Of a DNA stretch of 64,000 bases, positions 37,003-47,053 are shown one piece after another. The stretch is from Saccharicrinis fermentans DSM 9555 = JCM 21142 (lineage in GTDB: Bacteria > Bacteroidota > Bacteroidia > Bacteroidales > Marinilabiliaceae), in the NCBI RefSeq assembly GCF_000517085.1, contig NZ_KI912107.1, positions 1,302,398-1,366,397 of the forward strand, written 5' to 3'. Numbering within the stretch: position 1 is the first letter of the stretch; each line of letters begins with the position of its first letter. The notes beneath the pieces were generated by a model, which did not search any database, had not been told where the DNA came from, and worked only from the letters and a program-made list of their open reading frames with translations. The translations under genes were made by a program, and so were the position numbers.

Positions 37003-38526
37003 ATGAAGCGAACGAGAATGAAAGCAATAATTATTGCGATTATAGCCATTACTATTTCAACATCACTAGTGGCACAGTACAAATATACTCCAGATTGGAA
37101 GTCGTTAAATAAACACAATGCAGTACCGGAGTGGTTTGCAGATGCTAAACTAGGTGTTTATTTTCATTGGGGTGTTTATTCTGTGCCTGCCATGGTAGGC
37201 GAATGGTATCCACGCATCATGTATATACACGATGTTGACTCAACGCAAAAACCATGGTGGTGGGGGCATGATTACCACGTTGATACCTATGGGAAAGATT
37301 TCCATTATCACGACTTCATCCCCATGTGGGAGGCTCCTGAATTTGATGCCAAAGAATGGGTGGACATGTTTGAAGGAATGGGGGCTCGCATAATAGGAGC
37401 CATTGCCGAACACCATGATGGCTTCTCATTATGGGATAGCAAGGTAAATGAATGGAATTCGGCTAAAATGGGGCCAAAAATTGATGTAGTTAAAGCTATT
37501 GCCGATGAAACGAAGAAACGAGATCTTAAGTTTATGGCTACTTTTCACCATGGTTTTCATGGTCTTTTTTATCCTAAAGATGAAAGCTCACTTTTTTTAC
37601 GACCCAATAGTGCCCGAAACAGAAGTTACCACAATTGCCACGTGCCTCAAGATGAAAAGTACCGCTTGCTTTATGGTAACTACTCGTATCAAGAAATGCA
37701 AGAGCTTTGGATAGATAAGTTGGATGAAGTAATTGATGCACATTGTCCCGATTATATTTGGATGGATTTTGGTCAGAAGTTTATTAAGGAGGATTATCGT
37801 CAACAATTTTTATGTAATTATTTCAACAGGGCTGCAGAGCTAAATAAGGAAGTTGTAGTAAATACCAAAGGTGATTTCTTTCCAACGGATCTGGCTATTG
37901 TAAATGTAGAGCAATCATCAATGGATGATATACAGGATGAAGTGTGGGTTACTGATTTTATTTTAGGTGCATATTGGTGTTATAATAAAAAATATAGGGT
38001 GGCGCTTGATCCAAAATTTGGTATCCGCTTTTTAGCTGATGTGGTGAGTAAAAATGGTGTAATGCTCCTTTCGGCCGGGCCTATGGCAGACGGAACAATG
38101 CCGCCTGAGCAAGTGGAAAGTATGGCTGCAATGGGGCGTTGGACTAAACTTTACGGCCAAGCTATTTATGACACACGGCCTTTTGATGTGTTTGGAGAGG
38201 GGCCTTCGATGTTTAAATCGGATAAACCCGATGGTTCTGTTAGTAAAAAACAATTATTCAAGTTAAACCCGGCTGATGTTAGATATACCAGAAACGATAA
38301 TATTGTATATGCCATACAGTTGGGGTGGGATAATGAAAATACCGCAAAAACTCTTTCTGCATTTGCCTTATCCAAAGGTTATAAAGTTAAAAAGGTTACT
38401 GTTTTAGGAAGCAAAGAAAAGGTAATTTGGAAACAATCCTCATTAGGTTTAAAAGTCTTACAACCAAAATATAAGCCAGCACTTGCAGATTCAGCGTTGG
38501 TATATAAAATAGAATTAAAAAACTAG
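37003..38526 (+). CDS. Secreted GH29 alpha-L-fucosidase (third of four)
   Basis: 507 residues. Signal peptide IIIAIIAITISTSLVAQ. Blocks: PEWFADAKLGVYFHWGVYSVPAM, IIGAIAEHHDGFSLWDSKVN, FMATFHHGFHG and YIWMDFGQ with the nucleophile Asp255; VVSKNGVMLLSAGPMADG ends the catalytic part. It is more distant from its two intact neighbours than they are from each other, and nearest to the frameshifted second gene, suggesting two subtypes with different linkages. Four bases separate it from the next gene. Confidence 0.93.
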   Translation: MKRTRMKAIIIAIIAITISTSLVAQYKYTPDWKSLNKHNAVPEWFADAKLGVYFHWGVYSVPAMVGEWYPRIMYIHDVDSTQKPWWWGHDYHVDTYGKDFHYHDFIPMWEAPEFDAKEWVDMFEGMGARIIGAIAEHHDGFSLWDSKVNEWNSAKMGPKIDVVKAIADETKKRDLKFMATFHHGFHGLFYPKDESSLFLRPNSARNRSYHNCHVPQDEKYRLLYGNYSYQEMQELWIDKLDEVIDAHCPDYIWMDFGQKFIKEDYRQQFLCNYFNRAAELNKEVVVNTKGDFFPTDLAIVNVEQSSMDDIQDEVWVTDFILGAYWCYNKKYRVALDPKFGIRFLADVVSKNGVMLLSAGPMADGTMPPEQVESMAAMGRWTKLYGQAIYDTRPFDVFGEGPSMFKSDKPDGSVSKKQLFKLNPADVRYTRNDNIVYAIQLGWDNENTAKTLSAFALSKGYKVKKVTVLGSKEKVIWKQSSLGLKVLQPKYKPALADSALVYKIELKN

Positions 38527-38530
38527 ACTT

Positions 38531-40129
38531 ATGCAATTACATTTATTAAAGATCGGAGTATTAGCGACTTTATTGCTGTTAACAAGTACTTTGTCGGCAC
38601 AAAATAAACCGGCAAAGAAAGAAAATGCCAGTGAATACAATCATATTGAAGAGGCGAAAAAGGCCGAGAATACCTTTAAAGAAGAATGGCCTTCTATTGC
38701 TAAACACTCGGTTCCTGAGTGGTTCAGAGATGCCAAGTTTGGTATTTTTACCTGTATAGGGCCGGCAACTTTAGCAACCCAGCATCGCACTACTGAGTGG
38801 TATGGATGGTCGATGTATGATGATGTAAATACAACTTGGACCAATACCCCTAGAGGTGATAAACCAGAACCCTCAGGAGCTTTCAAAAGACATAAAGAGT
38901 TATTTGGAGGAGATCAAAACGAAGTGGGTTATAAAGATCTAATCAAGCAATTTAAACCTACCAAGTTTGATGCAGAAGAGTGGGCAGATTTATTTCATAA
39001 AGCAGGAGCAAAGTTTATGGGGCCTATTGGCGTTTTTCACGACAATTATTTGAATTGGGATTCGGATGTAAGTCGCTGGAATAGTATGGATATGGCGGGA
39101 GTGGATATCACTGGCGATTTGGCAAAGGCCATTCGTAAAAAAGATATGAAATTCCTGATTACTTACCATCATGCTTTTACCTGGTATTGGTATTATCATT
39201 CGTTTGCATTTGATGGAGGTGAGCCAGGCAACGAAGATTTATATGGTAAAGTACATGGATTTTCGCCCGACCCGGATAGTTTTGAACCCTATCCTGATGC
39301 AGAATTTGAACAGCGTTGGTTTGATATTTTAAAAGAGTCGGCAGATAAGTATCATCCCGATTTATTTTGGTTCGATATGGGTTTGGAGTTGTTGAGTGAT
39401 CCAATTCGAAAAAAGGCTTTTGCGTATTTGCTTAATCAAGCAGAAGCTAAAAATCAGGATATTGGTTTATGTTACAAAATTAAGTATGATGTTTGTATTC
39501 CGCCACGAGCAGGTATCTTGGATTACGAAAAAGGTCGTTCAACGGGTTTGCGTCCTGATCCTTGGTTAAGCGACACTCCACTGGGAGGTTGGTTTTATAA
39601 TACACGTCCTTCTCGTTCGCCAGAGGCGATTGTAGAAATACTATGTGATATTGTTAGTAAGAATGGCTGTTTACTGTTAGATGTAAGCCCAAAGGCTGAT
39701 GGAACGATTCCTGAAGACCAAAAACAAACACTTTTAGGTATAGGAGAGTGGTTAGAAATGAATGGCGAAGCTATTTATAATACACGTCCGTGGGTTATTG
39801 ATGGCGAAGGGCCCATCACGCTTAAAAAAGATGGACACTTTAATGAGAATTGGGAAGCTATTTATACCGATAAAGATATTCGATATACGCGAAGCAAGGA
39901 CAATAAGACCTTATTTGTAATTGTATTAGATCGTCCTACGGAAGAAAAAATTACAGCCAAAATGATGTCGGAAATATTACCTTATTTTAATGGTGAAATA
40001 GACTCTGTTAGTCTGATTGGGAGTGATGAAAAAATTGAATGGAAACGTGATGTATATGGATTGGAACTTTCATTTCCAGAGAATCATCCGGGCAAACATG
40101 CATTTTGTTACAAAATTGAGTTGAAATAA
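38531..40129 (+). CDS. Secreted GH29 alpha-L-fucosidase (fourth of four)
   Basis: 532 residues. Signal peptide LLKIGVLATLLLLTSTLSAQ. WFRDAKFGIFTCIGPATLATQH, FMGPIGVFHDNYLNWDS and LFWFDMGLELLSD (nucleophile Asp282) are present. It aligns end to end with the first gene of the cluster, with identical stretches such as EDQ and NGEAIYNTRPWV, so the pair is a duplication. The HHD of the first gene's CHHDNF block is FHD here, a difference at a sugar-contacting position that may alter specificity. A terminator follows. Confidence 0.93.
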   Translation: MQLHLLKIGVLATLLLLTSTLSAQNKPAKKENASEYNHIEEAKKAENTFKEEWPSIAKHSVPEWFRDAKFGIFTCIGPATLATQHRTTEWYGWSMYDDVNTTWTNTPRGDKPEPSGAFKRHKELFGGDQNEVGYKDLIKQFKPTKFDAEEWADLFHKAGAKFMGPIGVFHDNYLNWDSDVSRWNSMDMAGVDITGDLAKAIRKKDMKFLITYHHAFTWYWYYHSFAFDGGEPGNEDLYGKVHGFSPDPDSFEPYPDAEFEQRWFDILKESADKYHPDLFWFDMGLELLSDPIRKKAFAYLLNQAEAKNQDIGLCYKIKYDVCIPPRAGILDYEKGRSTGLRPDPWLSDTPLGGWFYNTRPSRSPEAIVEILCDIVSKNGCLLLDVSPKADGTIPEDQKQTLLGIGEWLEMNGEAIYNTRPWVIDGEGPITLKKDGHFNENWEAIYTDKDIRYTRSKDNKTLFVIVLDRPTEEKITAKMMSEILPYFNGEIDSVSLIGSDEKIEWKRDVYGLELSFPENHPGKHAFCYKIELK

Positions 40130-40148
40130 ATTATAATTGGAGAAAAGA

Positions 40149-40182
40149 GCACTTGGGTATTTATACTCAGGTGCTTTCTTTG
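40149..40182 (+). terminator. Terminator after the GH29 cluster
   Basis: GCACTTGGGTAT pairs with ATACTCAGGTGC (two G-T pairs) around TT, then TTTCTTTG. It is 20 bases after the stop of the fourth fucosidase. Confidence 0.85.
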
Positions 40183-40293
40183 TTGTATGTAGTGCTTGCC
40201 CCAAAAGTCAATTTAGGGAATGTTAGCTGAACTCTGTCCTGTTGTTTTTTTACGATTTCAAATTAACTCATTATTTTTCTTTTAACCAATTTC

Positions 40294-40399
40294 TAAAAGC
40301 TTCATCGGGGAGCTTATGATTTTTGCCAAGGGCGGCTGAGGTACGAAGCCGTTTATATACCCTTGGCAGAACTCATAAGCGGACCTACCTTCGCTTTTA
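40294..40399. repeat. Long nested hairpin of unknown role
   Basis: Outer arms TAAAAGC (40294-40300) and GCTTTTA (40393-40399), next arms GCTTATGA/TCATAAGC, next TGCCAAGGG (40324-40332) and CCCTTGGCA (40360-40368), and a central CGGCT/AGCCG stem. It abuts the broken IS256 copy and may be a REP-like or non-autonomous element. Confidence 0.6.
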
Positions 40400-40414
40400 T
40401 AATTTGGTGTGTGC

Positions 40415-41498
40415 TCACAGATTGATAACAAACCTCCCCTCAAACATGATACAAAGCTGCTGGGCTGTCAATGCCCAGTTCTGTATGGGTTGAGTCCACT
40501 TTTTCGATATGTTTTCGGTGGCCAGATAAATGAGTTTCATCAAAGCTATGTCGCTGGAAAACGCACCCTTGGTCTTGGTTACCTTGCGAACCTGCCTGTG
40601 GAAGCCTTCGACGGTTTGTGGTATAAATCAGCTTCCTAATGGGGGCGTCATATTTAAAGTAAGCGGACAGCTCCTCCCAGTTGTCGTTCCACGAGCGCAG
40701 CACCACGGGGTACTTTTTGCTCCACGTTACTTCTAGGTTAATCAGCTCACTCTAGGCCTGTGACTTGGTTGGGGCTTGGTACACTTTTTTCAAGTCCTTC
40801 ATAAATTCTTTCTGGTCTTTGGAGACCACGTATTTGAGCGAATTCCGAATTTGGTGTATCACGCACTTTTGAATTTCTGTATCGGGGAATATGCTTAATA
40901 TCGCCTGTGAAAAACCCGTCAGATTATCCGTACAGGCAATCAGGATATCCTTTACTCCGCGGCTCTTTAGGTCGTCTGTTAATACCGACAGCCAGAAGTT
41001 AGCGCCCTCGCTTTCGGAAATGTACATCCCTATGAGTTCCTTCCTGCCGCTTTTGTTGATAGCCAAAATATTGTATACGGCGCGCGATACTACCCTTCCC
41101 CCGTCCCTTACCTTGTAGTGCATAGCATCCATCCAAACAATGGGGTAAACATCGTCTAGGGGTCGGTTCTGCCACTCCTTGACCTGTGGGATCACCCTGT
41201 CGGTAATGTTGCTCAAAACGGCTGGGGAAACCTCAACGTCGTACATGTCCCGGATATATGCTCCGATGTCACGTAGGCTCATACCCTTGCCGTTGCGCTT
41301 ATTGCCCTGGGAGCGGCGCTCGGAGGTCAAATGCTCGTCCATCTCGGCCTCCAAAGCGCTCTCCAAAAACTCCTTTATAATGGGTGCAAAAACTCCACCC
41401 TTACCCGTCAGGGATTTACCGCTCTTTAACTGTTCGAGTGCCATATCACGCATAGCGATATACTCGGGGTTCAATTCTTTTTTTTCCATAATCCTCAA
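40415..41498 (-). pseudogene. IS256-family transposase, broken
   Basis: The first 248 residues read normally: LKSGKSLTGKGGVFAPIIKEF, PIVWMDAMHYKVRDGG (first Asp), DILIACTDNLTGF (second Asp) and KCVIHQIRNSLKYV. A TAG at 40752-40754 then interrupts QAxSELINL, where Glu is expected. Past it the frame continues to LIYTTN, after which a shift near 40612-40618 is needed to read TVEGFHRQVRKVTKTKGAF and the true end WALTAQQLCIMFEGRF at 40415. Two lesions make it inactive. No terminal repeats are recognisable. Confidence 0.88.
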
Positions 41499-41509
41499 AA
41501 ATATAATTT

Positions 41510-41803
41510 TTAAATTATGGACAGAGTTGAGTTTACAGTCTCAGATTTATACCCAACTTTTGTCACTGAGCCATAGTCTTCTGGCTGAAACACTAAACCT
41601 TCTTCTACCGGATTAATATGTATGTAGTTTATCTTCTCATCTATTACTTTATTACTCCACAATTCAATAGGCTTGTTATCGTGACGCCAAAACTGACAAT
41701 GCTTTACATTGGATGGTTTATGCTCGATTTGGCCAGTTCTAACACTCCCCATCAAATTGTCGGGCAGCAAATCCATGTGTACCAAAAGTGAATTTATATA
41801 CAA
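41510..41803 (-). pseudogene. C-terminal fragment of a Y1 (RAYT/IS200-like) transposase
   Basis: The frame contains KHCQFWRHDNKPIELWSNK, then KINYIHINPVEEGLVFQPEDY, the distinctive end of Bacteroidota REP-associated tyrosine transposases. The HUH motif and catalytic Tyr, which lie N-terminal of this, are missing, and the apparent start is a TTG within degraded sequence. It lies 12 bases from the IS256 transposase start, so IS256 insertion probably truncated the region. Confidence 0.75.
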
Positions 41804-41920
41804 TCGCTAAATGATAGCTTCCAAAATCATATATTGAAATAAGTCGATAGTTTATTCAAGATTTAGTTTATTGACTATTTTGAATTATTTTTACAATAAA
41901 TAATTCTAAAACTGATTTAC

Positions 41921-44900
41921 GTGCGGAGTTTGACTTTATTATATATCGTTTTAGTTAGTACTATCACGTTAGGACAAAACTATTCCAATTTAAAATTTGA
42001 AACATATTCCACTTCAGAAGGACTCTCGAGTAGTACGTGTACTGAAATATATCAGGATAAAGACGGTTTTTTATGGTTTGGAACGATAGATGGCTTAAAT
42101 AAATTTGATGGCTATTCTTTTGAAATATTCAAGCCTTCAATAAATGAACCTAATTTTATAAGTAACAACCGAATCCTTTCGATTACAGGTGATGATGAGG
42201 GTAATTTATGGATAGGTACATGGAATGGGTTAAATGTGTTCGATAGAGATAGGGAGTCGTTTTTCCGTATACCTTTGGGAAATGAAGAGGACCCGGGGTT
42301 TCGTCGGACTAATGTCATCAACGATGTGTACTTTGATAAACAAAAGAATAGTTTGTGGGCCGCCACGAACAATGGGGCATATCAAATAAAACTTAAAGCG
42401 GATTATTTAGAAAATCTAGATGGTTTATCGATAAACTATTATAATCAAAGCCCTTATAGCAGTAATTCATTAGATCATAGCGAGGTAACAAAGATACTCA
42501 AAGATCATAGCAATAATATATGGATTGCTACTAATGGGGAGTCCTTAAACAAATACAAGGAAGCGACAAACTCATTCGAACGTGTTCTGATAAATACAAA
42601 CAGTAACTATTGGTTAAAACAATTGCCAAAAGTATTTATTCAAGATGCAGAAGGTGACTTTTGGATTGGAAATGATTTATCTAAAATGATCGTTTGGGAC
42701 AAGAATAGTAATGTTTTCTCAATTAGGGAAATTACAAAGAGTTCGATTCCCATATTTGATATATATGTTGATAGTAACAACGTGTTCTGGATTACGACTG
42801 ATGGGCATGGAATATATTTGTTTGATAAACATAAAGGAATAATAAAACATCTGGCGCATGACGAGAATAGTCTATTCTCTCTTCCGAATAATCAGATTTC
42901 GTCGATATTAGAAGATAAAACAGGAGTTTATTGGTTATCTACTTATAATGAGGGGATTTGTAAGTTGGTGGTTTCGAAATCTAGGTTTGAGCATTATTAC
43001 CATAGGCCAGGAGAGAAAACTTCATTAAGTTCTGAGAGGGCACAATCTGTATTACAAGATAATAAAAATAGAATTTGGATTGGAACAGACGGAGGAGGGC
43101 TTAACCTATTTAACCGGGAAACTAAAACATTTAAACATTTTTTGGCTAGCGGTAGGAGCAAGGGAGAGTTAAGTTCAAATAAAATAACATATTTGGAATC
43201 GGGTTATGATAATAATATATGGGTGTGTACATGGGATGGAGGACTCAATTTGTACAATCCGAAAAATAATAGCTTTAAGCACTATGTTAATAATCCTAAA
43301 GATAGAAATTCTATTGGTGATAATTCAATATGGTGTGCCAAAGAAGATAAACAAGGTGGGGTATGGATTGGTACACAAACTGCAGGTTTAAATCTTCTAG
43401 ACAAAGAATCCAAACGTTTTATTCGTTTTATGAACAACCCTCTAGATGCAAGTTCCATAGCAAGTAATTTTGTATTTTCATTATTTATTGATTCTAAAAA
43501 TCGCTTGTTTGTAGGTACCTCGGTTGGGTTAAATGTATTGTTCCTCGAGGATGTATATGGCAAAGGCTTTAAGGATGTTAAATTTAAATTACTGGGAGAT
43601 AAGGAAATTCAAGGGTATCGTATCAATTTTATAACAGAGGATAAAAATGGTAACATTTGGGTAGGAACAGATTTAGGACTGCATAAGTTAAACGAATCAT
43701 TAAAACATATACGTTCATATACGCATGACAACGGGTTGCCAAACGACTTAATAGTAGGTATTCAAGAGGATAAATTCGGATATTTATGGATTACCTCAAA
43801 AGGTGGATTGACTCAGTTTAATCCAATAACAGAGAAGTTTATAAATTATGGCGTTAATGATGGTGTTCAGGGGATTGAGTTTCAAAGTAAGTCTATTACA
43901 TTGACTCATGAAGGACATATTATTGTAGGAGGAATTAAAGGTGTAAACATTTTTGATCCGAAAGATTTTATTGATAGGTCTGATAGTGTTGTTCCTGTAT
44001 TGTCGCAACTTAGGCTTTTTAATAAGCCAATACATGTAGGTGATACATTGAACAATCGTGTTTTATTAACAAAAAATTTATGGGAACAAGATATAATTGA
44101 ATTAAAACATTACGAAGGGTACCTTTCTTTTGATTTTGTGGCTCTTTATTTTGAAAGTCCTGAACATGTTCAATATGCTTACAGGATGAAAGGTCTGGAT
44201 GAAGACTTTGTTGTTTCAGGTTTAAATAGAACTGCAAATTATTCAAACTTAACGCCTGGTGATTATGAGTTTGAGGTGAAAGCATCCTTAGATGGAGATT
44301 GGGAAAATGCAGCCCAAACTCAAATCGCAATTCATGTATTGCCGCCACCATGGAAGTCATGGTGGGCGTATAGCCTTTATTTTCTTTTCTTATCGTTTGT
44401 TGCTTGGATTAGTTTAAGATATTATACCAAATTGGTAAAAGAAGAGAAAGAACATGAGCTTGATCAAATGAAACTAAACTTTTTTATTAACGTTGCACAT
44501 GAGTTTAGGACTCCGTTAACTCTTATTTTAAATCCTGTAGATAAAATTCTAGAATCGTTAAACCTGGAAGAAGCAAAACAATCGGGAAAAACTATTCAGC
44601 AAAGCTCCCATAGGTTACTGAATTTGGTAAATCAAATTCTTGATTTTAGACGGGTTGATATGGGAAAGGCAGAAATAAACCTGATGGATGGAGATATAAT
44701 TAATTTTACAAGTAAGGTTTTCGGTTTTTTTAAGGATATGGCGAGTCAGAAAAACGTTAATTATAATTTCTCATCGGATGAAGAAAGTTATATTATGGGT
44801 TTCGATCCCGACAAAATAGAAAAGATATTAACTAATCTTCTGTCAAACGCACTTAAATACACTGAGGCTGGCGGAGAAGTTAAGTTAGAGATACAAAAAA

Positions 44901-46087
44901 AAATCAGGCGGAGAAAAAGGAAATACTTTAAAAGGCTGAAAAATGCAAAGCAGGAAGTACTCGAAATAAAGATAGTTGATACGGGTATAGGTTTCCCTAA
45001 AGAGCATTTAAAGTATGTTTTTAACAGGTTTTACAAAGCAGATAATACAAAAACGGGAACAGGCATAGGACTTAACTATACAAGGAGTTTGGTAGAGTTA
45101 TTGGGGGGAGAAATTAGTATTGAGAGTATATATGGCGAAGGTTCAACGTTTACGGTACAGCTTCCTGTTGTGAAGAATGCTGATGAAAACGAAGCAAAAC
45201 AGATACTGCCGGATGATTTTAATTTTGATCAGATTTCTCTTCAGTCTGTAGTATATGAGCTGGACAGCACAAAAAACTATGTTGTGGATATATCACAGGA
45301 CGAAAGTGTCGGGGAAAGCGATACCGATAGAAAACCAACGGTTTTGCTCGTAGAGGACAATAAATTGCTTCAATCACAGTTAAAGCAAGAGCTGGAGAAG
45401 AGATATAGTGTTACTCAGGCATTTAATGGTGCAGAGGGATTAGAGAAAGCGCTTAAATATTTTCCTGATATTATTGTTAGTGATATCATGATGCCTGAAA
45501 TGGATGGTTTCGAGTTATGTGAAAAACTAAAAGAAAATTTTGATACTTGCCATATTCCCGTTGTTTTGCTTACGGCCAGGAGTCTCGATGAAGATAAAAT
45601 TGCAGGTTTTAAAACAGGGGCGGACGATTATATTCCTAAGCCATTTAATATGCAGGTTTTAAAAGCCAGGATACAAAACCTTATTGAATCAAGGATTAAG
45701 TTGCGCGAAAAGTTTGATGCTTTGGGAGGTTTATATGTTTCAAAGGAAGTAACAACGAACTCCACCGATGAAGCATTTCTGGACAAGGCTACCAAAGTTG
45801 TTGTAGATCACATTGACCAATCAGATTTTAACCTTGATGTGTTATTGCAGGAATTATCAGTCAGTCGTTCTACATTCTTCCGAAAAATCACTTCGATAAC
45901 AGGGCATTCTCCTACTCAGTTTATTCGCTCCATACGATTAAAATATGCTGCTGAATTATTATTAAAAAAGGATGTGCCCATAAAAGAAATTGCCTATATG
46001 TCGGGCTTTAATTCTACTTCATATTTCAGTAAAACTTTCCGCGAGCATTATGGTATGACTCCCAATGAATATGTTTCTAAGCATTAG
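41921..46087 (+). CDS. Hybrid two-component system regulator (HTCS) of the polysaccharide locus
   Basis: 1388 residues, GTG start with a signal peptide (LTLLYIVLVSTITLGQ). Residues about 20-735 are repeated two-component propeller units (FLWFGTIDGLNKFDGYSF, IWIGTDGGGLNLFNRE and similar), then a Y_Y_Y domain, a transmembrane helix near 814-835, the histidine kinase with FINVAHEFRTPLTLIL (phospho-His about 860), GTGIGLNYTRSLVELLGG (G box), a receiver domain from 1139 (VLLVEDN, phospho-Asp in IIVSDIMMPEMDG) and an AraC-type HTH at about 1290-1388. It binds a breakdown oligosaccharide in the periplasm and controls the adjacent susC operon. Confidence 0.95.
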   Translation: MRSLTLLYIVLVSTITLGQNYSNLKFETYSTSEGLSSSTCTEIYQDKDGFLWFGTIDGLNKFDGYSFEIFKPSINEPNFISNNRILSITGDDEGNLWIGTWNGLNVFDRDRESFFRIPLGNEEDPGFRRTNVINDVYFDKQKNSLWAATNNGAYQIKLKADYLENLDGLSINYYNQSPYSSNSLDHSEVTKILKDHSNNIWIATNGESLNKYKEATNSFERVLINTNSNYWLKQLPKVFIQDAEGDFWIGNDLSKMIVWDKNSNVFSIREITKSSIPIFDIYVDSNNVFWITTDGHGIYLFDKHKGIIKHLAHDENSLFSLPNNQISSILEDKTGVYWLSTYNEGICKLVVSKSRFEHYYHRPGEKTSLSSERAQSVLQDNKNRIWIGTDGGGLNLFNRETKTFKHFLASGRSKGELSSNKITYLESGYDNNIWVCTWDGGLNLYNPKNNSFKHYVNNPKDRNSIGDNSIWCAKEDKQGGVWIGTQTAGLNLLDKESKRFIRFMNNPLDASSIASNFVFSLFIDSKNRLFVGTSVGLNVLFLEDVYGKGFKDVKFKLLGDKEIQGYRINFITEDKNGNIWVGTDLGLHKLNESLKHIRSYTHDNGLPNDLIVGIQEDKFGYLWITSKGGLTQFNPITEKFINYGVNDGVQGIEFQSKSITLTHEGHIIVGGIKGVNIFDPKDFIDRSDSVVPVLSQLRLFNKPIHVGDTLNNRVLLTKNLWEQDIIELKHYEGYLSFDFVALYFESPEHVQYAYRMKGLDEDFVVSGLNRTANYSNLTPGDYEFEVKASLDGDWENAAQTQIAIHVLPPPWKSWWAYSLYFLFLSFVAWISLRYYTKLVKEEKEHELDQMKLNFFINVAHEFRTPLTLILNPVDKILESLNLEEAKQSGKTIQQSSHRLLNLVNQILDFRRVDMGKAEINLMDGDIINFTSKVFGFFKDMASQKNVNYNFSSDEESYIMGFDPDKIEKILTNLLSNALKYTEAGGEVKLEIQKKIRRRKRKYFKRLKNAKQEVLEIKIVDTGIGFPKEHLKYVFNRFYKADNTKTGTGIGLNYTRSLVELLGGEISIESIYGEGSTFTVQLPVVKNADENEAKQILPDDFNFDQISLQSVVYELDSTKNYVVDISQDESVGESDTDRKPTVLLVEDNKLLQSQLKQELEKRYSVTQAFNGAEGLEKALKYFPDIIVSDIMMPEMDGFELCEKLKENFDTCHIPVVLLTARSLDEDKIAGFKTGADDYIPKPFNMQVLKARIQNLIESRIKLREKFDALGGLYVSKEVTTNSTDEAFLDKATKVVVDHIDQSDFNLDVLLQELSVSRSTFFRKITSITGHSPTQFIRSIRLKYAAELLLKKDVPIKEIAYMSGFNSTSYFSKTFREHYGMTPNEYVSKH

Positions 46088-46353
46088 TGTCTGCTAAAAA
46101 TATTTTAACTTAAGCAGTAATTGTTTTGAAGCTGTAAATCAAAGCGCGTTGGCCAGTGGAGGAGAAGAATGCCAATGAGGGGGTGAATTCCCCAATTGTT
46201 ATATAATTCACAGCAGGGGCTTGTCCTTGTGTTTGATAAAACACTTACTTCTGAAGAATTATAAACAATTGCGATTTATCCTGAAAGCCTGATGTTTTTC
46301 TTCAATTATGAGTGAGCAGTCCCTACAGGTAGCTGGTTCTCCTCTTGCATAAC

Positions 46354-46371
46354 CCCATGCGTTTGCATGGG
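46354..46371. repeat. REP-like palindrome
   Basis: CCCATGC and GCATGGG around GTTT, preceded by AAC and followed by CTAGGATA. Short GC-rich palindromes of this type are scattered in Bacteroidota genomes with RAYT transposases; a RAYT fragment lies at 41510-41803. Only one copy is visible here. Confidence 0.5.
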
Positions 46372-46664
46372 CTAGGATAAGCTGTGCTTTCAACACGATA
46401 TGTAAATGCATTCAAAAAAGATCTTTTGTTTCTTTTAAAAGCGAATTCCCAGTGACGGAACTGAAAAAAGTTTTCTTCAGGGTTCCTTCAACAAAACACT
46501 TGATTTGTAGAATAAAACTCATCTAATTTGTAAAGTGAAATTTTAATATATAGCTTATTGCTACTTGATAGTTACTTATTCAGTCCGTAAGTGTGTAGTG
46601 TAATACTATTTCTAGTAATTTGAAAGCTGTAAATCGACACCCCTTATTCTAATGGCAATATCCA

Positions 46665-46853
46665 TATGAACCATTATTTACACTGCATGAACCATATGTT
46701 ATATCCAATATGAATATGTCATTGTGTTAAAATTTGTATTTCCTCATGGAGTAAGTTGTTTGTGTTGTGTAAGTTGCAGTAAAAGAGTATTTTGTGGTGT
46801 TCTGGTATTGGCCTTTTTAAGTGGTTATTTCACGTATGAACCATAATTTATAT
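46665..46853 (+). promoter_or_regulatory. Direct repeats TATGAACCAT upstream of susC (candidate HTCS operator)
   Basis: TATGAACCATTATTTACAC at 46665-46683, CATGAACCATATGTTATAT at 46686-46704 and TATGAACCATAATTTATAT at 46835-46853 share ATGAACCATnnnnTAnA. The first two starts are 21 bp apart, two helical turns. The rest of the 966-bp region between the HTCS gene and susC shows no gene. HTCS proteins bind direct repeats ahead of susC, so these are the natural candidates. Confidence 0.55.
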
Positions 46854-47053
46854 CGTTTGGATTGTTAATTATACCCAGTATATTAAAGACTTTTTAACAT
46901 TGTATCAGGTTTTTTTATGGTTATTGAGAATGGTCTTTATGTATTCTAAAATGTGAGTAATATTAATTTTAGGTCAGTTTTAGCCAGGAATCAAAACCTG
47001 CAAAGAGGGAAATACCCTTATGTCTAATACAATTAACTTAATTAATTAAATGT

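Noticed and set aside
46088-46660. A small gene between the HTCS gene and susC
   Set aside because: All frames are short and broken; only the REP-like palindrome and operator-like repeats could be supported.
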